A DNA stretch of 64,000 nt. Origin: Chthonomonadia bacterium (GTDB lineage Bacteria > Armatimonadota > HRBIN16). Below are positions 1-8,870 of this stretch, in pieces (positions within the stretch are counted from its first letter, which is position 1; the number at the start of each line of letters is the position of its first letter). The notes under the pieces were generated by a model. The model made no database searches. It saw nothing but the letters and a program-made list of their open reading frames with translations, and was not told the DNA's origin. Where the stretch lies: positions 1-64,000 of the forward strand of contig JABUFA010000004.1 in assembly GCA_013314755.1 (NCBI GenBank), in the 5' to 3' direction. Position numbers and translations under genes: made by a program.

Positions 1-85
1 AGGTATATGCTCGGTTAGCGGGCGTGATTTCGACCTGTCGGAAGCAGGGTCGGAATGTATTTGGTTTTTTGCGAAGTTTGTTTGC

Positions 86-511
86 TCATGAACCTGTATC
101 CTTGGTAGCAACAGGGTAGGTAGTTACCCATCGCCCAACTATTCTGGGACCTGTCACTCGTACTCCTTTCCTGACTAAAGCGGCAAGGTCAACCTCGAAT
201 AGGGCCTCAGGTAAGCCCCTATTTGGAGGTAGTGCGAGGTCGATTTGAGCTTGGAGGGGAGAAAGATTAGGGCTAGGTGTTGTGTAAATAACACCTGTTC
301 GTGAAAGTAGTCCATGCCTCTCAATTAGAGGAGCTACTTCTAAACGAGTATAGTGGTAAACCTTTTCAGGCAGGCATTCAAACCGTTCTCTTGTAACGGT
401 TTGGAGTGCCGCACTCAGCGAGCGGAAACTCCTTGAACCCTGCCCCGCCAGCCTGAGCCCGCCGCTGAGCTTGGCTGGCCCGCGCGCCGCGCCGCCCCGA
501 CGCCTTGTCGC
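86..511 (-). pseudogene. orphan Rhs C-terminal toxin module (ART-like), no start codon
   Basis: An open frame on the minus strand runs from just after an in-frame TAG (512-514) to a TGA at 86-88, about 141 codons with no usable start. It begins with a linker containing GGLRLAGQ, the same octapeptide that precedes the toxin tip of the large Rhs protein at 1567. It continues with KVYHYTR, a GVIYTTPSP segment and LFEVDLAALVRKGVRV. An H-Y-T near the start, a later G-x-x-Y-x-T and a V-D-L strand resemble small ADP-ribosyltransferase-type toxins found at Rhs C-termini; that assignment is inferred from motif order only. The region is visibly poorer in GC than the Rhs core. It lies downstream of two immunity-like genes, the usual place for displaced Rhs tips. 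It is best read as a silent cassette or remnant, not an expressed gene. Confidence 0.6.
440..463. repeat. linker repeat copy A (orphan toxin module)
   Basis: This 24-base segment matches 1948-1971 with one mismatch (position 458) and encodes the GGLRLAGQ linker in the minus-strand frame. It marks the junction between constant Rhs sequence and variable toxin tip, and is a plausible site for recombination with the main gene. Confidence 0.7.
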
Positions 512-628
512 CTAACTGCCCCACGCGCTGCCCACCGATAGCAACGGCGACAGGGCGTCCACACCCGACAACTACACCACACCCGCGTCGGCGTTCGGGT
601 CGGCAGTATTATACCCTGCAAGGCTAAC

Positions 629-1030
629 CTATCCGAAAATCTGCCGCGCACTCGCACAGACTACCTTAGCCGCTTTCTCCAAGAACTCCACTTGCTCCGC
701 ATCGGATAGGCTCATCACAGGCTGAGGGCACTTCAATAGTGCCAAGATTGCTTCTTGTTCCCATCCCTGCTGCGCAAGCCAGCTATCCAGATAGCTCACA
801 GGAATCCATTCCCCACCTTCATTACGCCTGTAAAACTGAACAAATAGATACTGATAACTCCACTGGCGCTCCAGCGTAATGCGAACTGCCTGGCGTCGGT
901 TGGCGTATCGTACCTCGTATTCGTGGGCGGTTGCACGAATGCGCCGATAGACAAGCCCCACTTCTATGAGGCACACGAATGCATCGGATAGTCGTTTCAA
1001 GAACAATTTCTCACGAGTTGAGCCGCTCAT
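629..1030 (-). CDS. small immunity-like protein, second in the Rhs cassette
   Basis: Encodes about 133 residues beginning MSGSTREKLFLKRLSDAF, with a helical first third and an alternating beta-rich middle. I do not recognise a named family. The frame is open upstream to 1153, but a longer start would overlap the preceding gene by up to about 70 bases, so the ATG at 1030 is preferred. No Shine-Dalgarno sequence is visible there. A TATAAT at 1038-1043 sits only about 7 bases before the ATG, which could mean a leaderless message, though the matching -35 is poor. The position between a candidate immunity gene and an orphan toxin tip suggests it is the immunity partner of that tip. This is inference from gene order. 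Confidence 0.55.
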   Translation of the reverse strand: MSGSTREKLFLKRLSDAFVCLIEVGLVYRRIRATAHEYEVRYANRRQAVRITLERQWSYQYLFVQFYRRNEGGEWIPVSYLDSWLAQQGWEQEAILALLKCPQPVMSLSDAEQVEFLEKAAKVVCASARQIFG

Positions 1031-1082
1031 CGCAAGGATTATACTCGTAGCCAGTCTGGCGGCAGAGGCGCGTGAATAAAAT

Positions 1083-1559
1083 CTATGAACATCCAAATGC
1101 TTCAGATGCCCGCTGTATAATTCTATCTCCATATTTCCCAAGTATACGCGCAATCAGCGCCGCATGCTTCCTGCACGCTTCGGCGAACCCTTCAGCAGTA
1201 TACAAGTATACAATCGCTTTTGTCTTCAGCTCGCGAAACTCTGACGCAATCCGCTTTAGCTCCTCATCTAATCGTTCTTGAGGGGTCAAAAAATTCTCAA
1301 GAAGCAGACGCACCGTTCTTCCTGAACAATCTACTGCCCAAGTACCTGGCTCCTCTGCCTCAGGTAGACGACACAGGTAAGCGCTAACTGCTAAGTCGCG
1401 CCAATCCAAGCGAACTTCAAGCCCTATGCATTCATGAGTCCACCGTATGAGATAACCTTTCGCGAGAATAACAGGGCCTTGCCATCCAAACTGCACCAAA
1501 AATGACAAGGCTTGCGTGTGCGCCTCCACAAAACTTTGCCTTATCACATCGTCTTCCAT
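1083..1559 (-). CDS. candidate immunity protein for the Rhs toxin tip
   Basis: Encodes about 158 residues starting MEDDVIRQSFVEAH; there is no signal peptide or membrane segment, so it should be cytosolic. The start is seven bases after the Rhs stop codon (1567-1569) and is preceded by GGAGGT at a good distance, so toxin and partner are probably translated from one message. A GTG at 1562 is a weaker alternative. The sequence matches no family I can name. Size, charge and immediate downstream position are what is expected of the cognate immunity protein of a polymorphic toxin. The region is less GC-rich than the Rhs core, in line with modular exchange of toxin and immunity genes. Confidence 0.65.
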   Translation of the reverse strand: MEDDVIRQSFVEAHTQALSFLVQFGWQGPVILAKGYLIRWTHECIGLEVRLDWRDLAVSAYLCRLPEAEEPGTWAVDCSGRTVRLLLENFLTPQERLDEELKRIASEFRELKTKAIVYLYTAEGFAEACRKHAALIARILGKYGDRIIQRASEAFGCS

Positions 1560-1566
1560 CACCGAA

Positions 1567-4500
1567 TTACCTCCACCAGAACTCTGATTCCGGGTCTAAA
1601 CCAGGTACTCCCCCAAACGAACCTCGGCGCTCGAAAACCCTCTCGTGTAAGGGATAACCCTTCAGGAGACGACGCTCCAGTTCATAGAAGATTGATGGGC
1701 GATAAGGGCGACCTGCACGGCGTGCAGGAAACTCAGGTCCAATATCAATAATCCTGCGTCCCTGTCGCATCATCTGGGTTATCCATCGCTGATTGAGTGC
1801 GAGCATCGCCTCCAAACCCTGCGCTCGCGCAGCTTCCCACGCACTTTGGGGAACGAAATCGTCAATCGTCAGATAACGCCCCGAAGCATACTGTCGCACT
1901 CGATCCATATTTTCTCCAATCACGACAGGTTTGAGTTCTTTGGCGGTCTGCCCCGCCAGCCTGAGACCGCCCTCTGCCAGCGCCTCGGCGGCTTCCCCTG
2001 CCAACATGATACCACCCGCCATCGCCCTTGGCAAGGAGGCGATGGTCTCGATCTCCAGACCCATGTTGATGGTGCGGGCAAGCGCAGATGCCGCCTTCAC
2101 CAGCGCAGCGCCTTCGGGAGCCGAAGGGTCACCCGAAGTCCAGCCCGCATCCGCCCACGAGAACACCAGGTTCGCTACGCGGTCAGCCAGCGAGTTCTCG
2201 GAGCGGTACAGCCGCGCATAAGGGTTCACCGAAGTGGGGTTGCGCTGCATCCCCTGCGCGGTCACGGGGTCAAAGTATCCGCCTGCGTTCAGGGTGACCA
2301 GCGCGGCAAGCCTCCCCTGTCCGTAGGTTCGGGTGCTGGGGTCGGAGTAGACGCCGAAGTATCCCTGATAGCCAACGGTTCCGGCGTTGGGCGCGTCCAC
2401 CAGCTGACCGTTGCTTGCCAGTTGATCCTGATACACCACACCCAGTCGGTTGTGCCAGGTGATGCTAAGCCGGGCGAGATCGCCGGCGATGACGCGATGC
2501 ACGAGGTTTCCGTCCGGGTCGAAGGTGAACAGGCGATGCTGGTTACCTCGTCGCTGAGAAAGCCCTTCTGCCGAATAGCCAAAGTGTTGCAGCAGGGAAC
2601 CGTTGGAACCGCTGTATTCGGCAACCAGTCGGGTGCCATCATACAGGGAATACACCCGTCCCCCGGCGTCCTGGCGCCATGCCTGCAGTCCGTCCGGGCG
2701 ATAGTACGACTGGATGACGTTGCTACCTCCTCGATACAGGTCAGGCAGCCGGATGGTTCGGTTTTCCAGGTCATAGCCAACAGCCAACGCCCGGAAGAGG
2801 GTGGCGTTGCCGTTGGGGTCATACTGGAAACCGGAGCCGGCAATCTGGTTGTTGGCGTTATGGCTGAAGGTGTTGCCATGCACAGAGGTCAGGTTATCTG
2901 CGCCATCGTAAGCGTAGGCATCGTTATACCAGGTCTGACCGTTATCCAGAATGAACGCCTCACGAGTCAGGCGGTCGCGAGCGTCATACTCATATTTCAC
3001 CCAGCCTGCGATTCCCAGAGCCTGTCCCTGTGGGGGAATGTAAACCCGCATCCAGGTACGATTGCCGGCGGCATCGTAAAAAATACCCGGCTCGCCGCCG
3101 TTGGCGAAATCACAAAGCGGGTTGTTGAATCCATCGCGGGAGACCTGTCGGCTCAGCCATCCGCGCGGGTAGTAGTCGTAATCGGTGATAACCCCGCCAC
3201 TGGTTTCCTGACGCAGCCGACCAGCCTGGTCATAGTAACTGGTAATGTTGGGACGCGGCGTCCAGGGGCATCCCACGCGTATCGTCAGCCCCAGCACAGG
3301 GCTTGTGGTGTAGTAGTAGGAGTAGTTAAACGTGCCCACATTGGGCACATTCATTGTTTTACGGCTGCCGTCGGGATAGTAGGTGTAGGTAATGGTCTTC
3401 GTGCCCACAGGAGCCGGGTAGGTGGTGGACACAGATAATACCAAATCGTTGTCATCATAGGTGTACTCAATCTGAGCATCAGCTTTCCAGAGACTGGAGA
3501 CCCGGTTAAAGGCATCGTAAGTGACCTGAATGGTCTCGGAACTCACCAGGCTGGCAGGGTCCGTGGGGTTGGTATAGTACTCCACCCGCTCCAGCCGGCT
3601 ATCAATGGGCGAGTATACATAGCGGGTCAGTATCCCATTGGCATCGATGCGGGCGACCGGGTTGCCCTCCTTATCCTGACCCCACCACGCTGTCTGTTGG
3701 TTGACGGGCGCGTAATACCAGTTGAAGGTGTCACCCAAAGGATACTCTTTCAGGGCGGGGAAGCCGGTAGCGGTATACTCTATTCCTGTATTGTTGCCCC
3801 TGCCATCCTGCACGCTCCGAGCGCGGTATTGGGCGTCATATTGCACACCTATGGGTTGACTGCCACCAACCGACGTGCCTGTCAGTTCGCCTTCCGCACC
3901 GGCGTTTAGTACTGCGCTGCGCACGAAAGCCCCGTTCGCAAATAACTGAACCTGACCTAACTGCCCACCCGGTCCGGGGTAATACACATATCGCTCCTCA
4001 GCGACCACCCAGTAGGGCACAATGTTGCCCTGCTGATTGACCTGCGCGTCCATTGCAGGCGGATAGGTAACCTTCTCCACCTGGTGCGCGGCGTTGTAGG
4101 TAAAAGTGGTGGCATTGCCAGCCGCGTCGATAACTGCAATCAGCCGCCCCAGCAGGTCATACCGATAGCGCTGGAAGAAAATCAGACGGCGTGGCGCGCT
4201 GGTCCAAAAAGCGTCATTGCGGTTCTGAAGCCAGTACTGGTATTCCTGCCAGACGTTCGCAATGGTCTCATCATAGACTGCTACTGCCACCGGACGTCCC
4301 TGCAGGGGCACAAAGCTTTCCCCAGTAAACGGGTCGCGCTCATAGAAATACACGGTGGTACGGGCTCGCCCTGCATCGTTGGCGCCTGGTGCTTCCACAA
4401 TCGCCAGGTTGCCCGGCTGTTGCGATGCCATGCCTACATAGTAGTAGCGTGTGGTCACCCGTTCCCCTGAACCCGTCGTGCCCGGTAAAGGAGACTGCAC

Positions 4501-6503
4501 ACTCTTGAGCAAACCCGCTCGCGCCCCAGGCACCAGGTTCTGCTCCTCCTGCAGGGTGTAGAAGGTGTAAATGGTAGAGGTCTTCCGTGTGCCATCCGAC
4601 CCCACAGGCTTGACCTCTATCTGCTGAACAGGGCTGAGCGGATAGTCCGCCGGGTAGGTATACACTATCTCTGTGCGGATGTTGCGTGGGCTCTTAAACA
4701 GAACAGGGTTGCCAAAAGCATCATACTGCACCTCGGTAACCTGCCCGTTCCGGTCGGTGTACAGGGTGGGCAGATACGTGTTGGCGTAGACCATCTGGCT
4801 CTCGTTGTTCTCTGCATCTACTAACCCGGCGTTTACTCCCGCCACACCCAGTTTCTGTCTCCAGCCAAACTCCTGTTGTCCTGTGGCACCGTTGTAAACC
4901 ACCACATCCGTAGTGCCGTTGGCATTGTACACATACCGACGTGCGTGCCCGTTAGCGTCCATCAGCATCTGTACCATGCCGTTCGCATCGTAACCTACAG
5001 GTACACTCAATAAACGGGCGCTGTTACGAGGGTCAGGAGCAGTAACCTGGGTGAGCAGGCGCATCCGGCTGCCGTCGCCCCGAGTAAGAACATATCCGTA
5101 GGTGAACCCCCATCGCAGAGAGGCCGGCGCGTTTACCTGGGAGACCTGTGTCAGATGCAAGTTACCATCGTCCAGCTGCTGCTGGGTGTAGTATACGGTC
5201 GCATAGTTACCGCCCTCTGCATCGTATGCCTTCGCCTGCACCAATAAACTATTGCTATCGTAAACCAGTTCGAAAAGGGTCGTCGTGCCAGCACGCACAA
5301 AGCGCAGTAGACCGTTCTCATACCACAACCCTACTGCATTACCTGCCGGGTTCACCATCCCTACCAGCCGAAACTCGCTGGTGGTCTGCTGGGACACCGG
5401 CGCGAACACCAGCCTTGAACGGTCGCGATAAAACAAAGTGATCTTCCAGCCACCCGGATACGCTGAATCGGGTTCTGCCAGACCAGCATAAGGAGCACCC
5501 TGCGGGGCAACGAAACGAAATACCCCTCCCTGTTGAACAACTCCCAGACTCTCTGTTGCACCGTTGGGGTAGCCAAGCAAGGCAGATGTACTGCCTACCG
5601 TCCACACAATACGCATATCCAGGCTGTGCGTCCAGCCGATGCCCAAACCAGGCGAACTTTTCCCTTGCTGAGCCAGTTGACTGCTATAACGACGAGCGAA
5701 AATAACAGGCGGACCATATGGGTTGCTTACCTCCAGGTCAGGACCCGGCACGTGCTCATAAGCTCCCGATGCCAGGTTCACGTGACTGGCACTGGATGGA
5801 CCAAGCCCACCCGAAGGCACACTATCTGCAGGAATGACATCCTCTGCCCAACCCGGTGCAATAGATACCTGGCGAGGACTACCACCCCCCTGCGGCACCA
5901 CGAAACCTGTTAACTCACTGCGAAGCCAATGCGAAACATCGGTGCGAGACTGGTCGTTATACGCCAAACTGCGAACCGTGTAAATGCCCGCCGGCAAGGA
6001 TACCGATACGTCCTTCTCTACCTCACCCTGACCAAACTGCACCACCTGCTCGTAAATCGGCGTGTTCGGGTCGCTCTCTGTGCCCGCCCGCTTGAACTGC
6101 AACAACACATACACCGCACGCTCGGTCTGTGCCGTCCAATCGCCCAGCACCACACGCAACGTCGCATTGAAGTTACCCGACGCGCTCTGCGCACTACCTG
6201 CAAACTCCTCCGCTCCCAGCAACCCGAAGTTGCTGGTCAAAATCCCATAGTCAAACAGGGTCACTTCATCGTCGCCGTCCAAGTCCGCATCGGGGTTCCA
6301 GTTGGGGTCGCCGGGCATACTGCCGAAAGCGTCTACCAGCAGTCCAAAATCAAAGAGGGTCACTTCGTTGCCGCCGTCGACGTCGGCGTTGAGGAGGGTC
6401 AGTGCTGGCGGTTGCTGTGCTCGTGCGAACGAGACGAGCAGAAGGAGAAGTGTAACAAAGATTACACTAACTGGGGGGTCAGGAACCGATTGTTTCGCAC
6501 CAT
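1567..6503 (-). CDS. exported Rhs/YD-repeat polymorphic toxin with N-terminal dockerin-like domain (frame broken in signal peptide)
   Basis: The main frame is open from 6363 (GTG) to the stop at 1567-1569, 1598 residues. A perfect AGGAGG (6513-6518) serves an ATG at 6501-6503 that opens MVRNNRFLTP and then hits a stop. One extra base in the C6 run (plus-strand G6 at 6473-6478) would fuse it to VSVIFVTLLLLLVSFARAQ, a typical signal peptide, and then to the main frame. Domain order from 6363: an acidic dockerin-like repeat pair (about 1-50), a beta-sandwich-like segment, a DUF6531-like start around 195-240, many YD repeats through about 1340, then the GGLRLAGQ linker and a toxin tip (about 1480-1598) with IGENMDRVRQYASGR and IIDIGPEF motifs. 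The tip resembles an unnamed toxin type seen at Rhs C-termini. An immunity candidate follows immediately. Confidence 0.85.
1948..1971. repeat. linker repeat copy B (main Rhs gene)
   Basis: Matches 440-463 with one mismatch and encodes GGLRLAGQ just before the toxin tip of the main Rhs gene. The two copies are in the same orientation, 1508 bases apart, so recombination between them would delete the present tip and both small genes and join the Rhs core to the orphan tip. Confidence 0.7.
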
Positions 6504-6571
6504 TGTTGAAAGCCTCCTTTTTCCCTTTTGAAAAAGACTGCGTTCAATACTGGTTGCTTAGTGTTGGCTAC

Positions 6572-6601
6572 AATATATCACAGGGGATGTGAGGTTGTCA
6601 A
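6572..6601 (-). promoter_or_regulatory. sigma-70-type promoter of the Rhs locus
   Basis: On the minus strand TTGACA (6596-6601) and TATATT (6572-6577) are separated by 18 bases. This places a transcript start about 60 bases before the AGGAGG/ATG at 6503, which supports 6503 as the intended start of the Rhs gene. Confidence 0.65.
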
Positions 6602-6719
6602 TGGGTTTTGGGACAAAACGGAAAAAATTTCGAGAAAAATCCTCTTCCGCTCGGTTCCGTGTGCTGATTCCAGTTACTACGAGGCGACACTGTGTTCAAG
6701 ACACTGCTCTGGGCGTGAC

Positions 6720-6875
6720 GTTCGAGTAGCCTCCGCAGGAAGCTTCGTCATGAGTAGCCCACAACTTCCAGCTGCAGGGGTGATTTTTATACCAACCTTG
6801 CGACCCGAAATCGCAGGCTACACAGGACGAAATCTGCTGAAGCAATCTTCAGCACTCCAAAATAGTGCTGAGCAG
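6720..6875. repeat. intergenic palindromic repeat, degenerate copy
   Basis: Contains an interrupted palindrome around TTGCGACCCGAAATCGCAGG (6799-6816), then CTGCTGAAG and CAGCACTCCAAAATAGTGCTG, in the same order as in the cluster at 31.6-31.87 kb. The copy lies in the leader between the Rhs promoter and the esterase-like gene. Arms here carry more mismatches than the 31 kb copies. Confidence 0.6.
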
Positions 6876-6938
6876 GAAAAACATCCTCCCGCAACGTATC
6901 ACACTTGCATCATTGTATCCTTCGGGGGAGGACGGAAG

Positions 6939-8867
6939 ATGCAGGCTCTGTTGCGCGATGAGCGTGTGACCAGCGTCCGACATGGAGAGATGCACCTGCC
7001 AACGCCTGTTTATACTTCCCGCCAGGGGTGGGAAGCGCGGGCGCGATGGTTGAGAGAACATATCCTGAACAGTGCAGGACTGCTTCCCCTGCCGCCTCGC
7101 ACGCCGCTGAAAGCACAGGTTTTCGGGCGCATCGAGCACGCGGACTACAGCGTGGAGAAAGTGTATTTCCAGAGCTTTCCGGGCTTCCTGTGCACGGGTA
7201 ACCTGTATCGCCCGATAGGGAGAAAGCCCCCCTTCCCGGCGGTGCTGTGCCCTCACGGACATGCCAGGAACGGCAGGTTGGAAGACAACCCCAACGACAA
7301 CAACGCCACCTCCTACGCGGGGCTGTGCGTCAACCTCGCGCGACAGGGCTATATCGCGTTCTCATACGATATGGTCGGCTACAACGATAGCCTGCAGTTG
7401 CCCCACCAGCGCATCTCAAAGGAGTGGGAACTGTGGGGCATCCATCTCCTGCGCCTGCAATTGTGGAACAGCATACGTGCTCTGGACTTCCTGTACTCGC
7501 TGAAGGAGGTGGACAGAAAGCGCATCGGATGCACCGGCTCGTCTGGCGGAGGCACGCAAACCTTCCTGCTGACGGCGGTGGATAGCCGGGTGTCGGCAGC
7601 GGCGCCGGTGTGCATGGTGTCCGCGCACTATCAGGGGGGCTGTTTCTGTGAGAACGCGCCGGGACTGAGGCTGGAACCCACCAACAACGTGGAGATTTCC
7701 GCACTCGCCGCGCCGCGCCCGCTCCTGCTGGTTGCCGCCACCGGCGACTGGACGAACCACACCATGGAAGAGGAATATCCCGCCGCTCGGGCGATATATG
7801 CCCTGCTGGGCGCGGAGGCGCGGGTGTCAGCGGTGCGTTACGAGGCGGACCATAACTATAACCGCGCCAGTCGGGAAGCCGTATACGCCTTCTTCGGCAG
7901 GTGGCTGGGAGTGGAGGCGCCAGATCGCGAGCCGCCGTTCACTGTAGACCCTCCCGAAAAGGTGCGCGTCTTTCCCGATGGAAACCTGCCCCCGGGCTTT
8001 CCGCGCGGAGAGGCGGTGCTGGAATCCCTGTGCCAGCGCGATGCAGAGCTGTTACGCTCTCACTTCCCGCGCACGGCAGGTGGCATCCCTGCTTTCCGCC
8101 GCTGGATAGGCAACGCCTGGAAGCACACGCTTGCGGTGGAGACGGTCGCGCCCGCGCAGGCGGAGGTGCTCAGCACAGAACGGAGACAATCTCCCATTCC
8201 GCACGGGTATTTTGCGCTTCGGCGACGTGGCACGCACGAGGTTTTGTTCGCCGGGCTATTTGAGCCTGACGGCGGACGCACGGGGAAAGCCGTCTTGTTA
8301 CTGCATCCCGAAGGCACCCAGGCATGGCTGGAGCGCGAGCGGACGCTACGTGAATGGTTGTCAGCCGGATATACGGTGATGACTGTGGACCCCTTCGGTA
8401 CGGGCGAGCACCTGCGTCGGTTCGGCAGGCGCGAACTGAAGGGAAACTTCCCGGAGACCTTCAACCGCACCGATATGCAGTTGCAGGTTCAGGACACGCT
8501 GACCGCGCTGGCGTTTCTGCGCTCTCAACGGGGTGTTCGGCAGGTGTCGCTGGTCGGCGTGGACGGTGCGGGCTGGTGGGCATTGCTGACAGCATCCTGC
8601 GAGCGAGGTCTTCATGCAGTGGCGGCTGACCTGAACGGCTGTGACGGCAGTAACGCCTTCTTCCTGCAAAACGTTTGGGTGCCGGGCATTCGCAGGCTGG
8701 GAGACTGGGCAACGGCGGCGGTGCTGGCATATCCCGCGCGGGTGCTGGTGCATCACCTTTCAGACGAGGAGACGCAGCGGTTGCCGCTATCCGCCTTTGC
8801 GCCAACGGTGACGGTCTCCCCCGCTCCCGTATCCGACGCGGAGGCATTGCGCTGGGTGCGTAGTTAG
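6939..8867 (+). CDS. two-domain alpha/beta hydrolase, acetyl-esterase-like
   Basis: Encodes 642 residues from the ATG at 6939, preceded by GGGGAGGACGG. The frame is open upstream, but that part lies in repeat sequence and is unlikely to be coding. The N-terminal half is an alpha/beta hydrolase: an HGHARNGR segment after beta-3, the nucleophile elbow GCTGSSGGG, a possible acid Asp in AATGDWTNHT and a histidine in EADHNYNRAS. The C-terminal half (from about residue 420) repeats the fold in weaker form, with GVDGAGWW where a serine elbow would be. There is no signal peptide. The family includes acetyl xylan esterase-like and dienelactone hydrolase-like proteins, often linked to plant polysaccharide or peptide turnover; the substrate cannot be read from sequence. 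Confidence 0.8.
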   Translation: MQALLRDERVTSVRHGEMHLPTPVYTSRQGWEARARWLREHILNSAGLLPLPPRTPLKAQVFGRIEHADYSVEKVYFQSFPGFLCTGNLYRPIGRKPPFPAVLCPHGHARNGRLEDNPNDNNATSYAGLCVNLARQGYIAFSYDMVGYNDSLQLPHQRISKEWELWGIHLLRLQLWNSIRALDFLYSLKEVDRKRIGCTGSSGGGTQTFLLTAVDSRVSAAAPVCMVSAHYQGGCFCENAPGLRLEPTNNVEISALAAPRPLLLVAATGDWTNHTMEEEYPAARAIYALLGAEARVSAVRYEADHNYNRASREAVYAFFGRWLGVEAPDREPPFTVDPPEKVRVFPDGNLPPGFPRGEAVLESLCQRDAELLRSHFPRTAGGIPAFRRWIGNAWKHTLAVETVAPAQAEVLSTERRQSPIPHGYFALRRRGTHEVLFAGLFEPDGGRTGKAVLLLHPEGTQAWLERERTLREWLSAGYTVMTVDPFGTGEHLRRFGRRELKGNFPETFNRTDMQLQVQDTLTALAFLRSQRGVRQVSLVGVDGAGWWALLTASCERGLHAVAADLNGCDGSNAFFLQNVWVPGIRRLGDWATAAVLAYPARVLVHHLSDEETQRLPLSAFAPTVTVSPAPVSDAEALRWVRS

Positions 8868-8870
8868 GGT

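Noticed and set aside
415-657. 80-codon open frame overlapping the linker of the orphan toxin
   Set aside because: It is Arg-rich in a different frame from GGLRLAGQ and has no SD; it results from high GC.
1846-3438. 530-codon open frame on the plus strand inside the Rhs gene
   Set aside because: It lies wholly antisense to YD-repeat sequence, which is strongly coding on the minus strand; the predicted protein has no domain-like pattern. Several similar plus-strand frames here are shadows.
6528-6938. Upstream extension of the esterase-like gene to 6528
   Set aside because: This part runs through the Rhs promoter and a palindromic repeat, and the ATG at 6939 has a strong SD and a family-like N-terminus.
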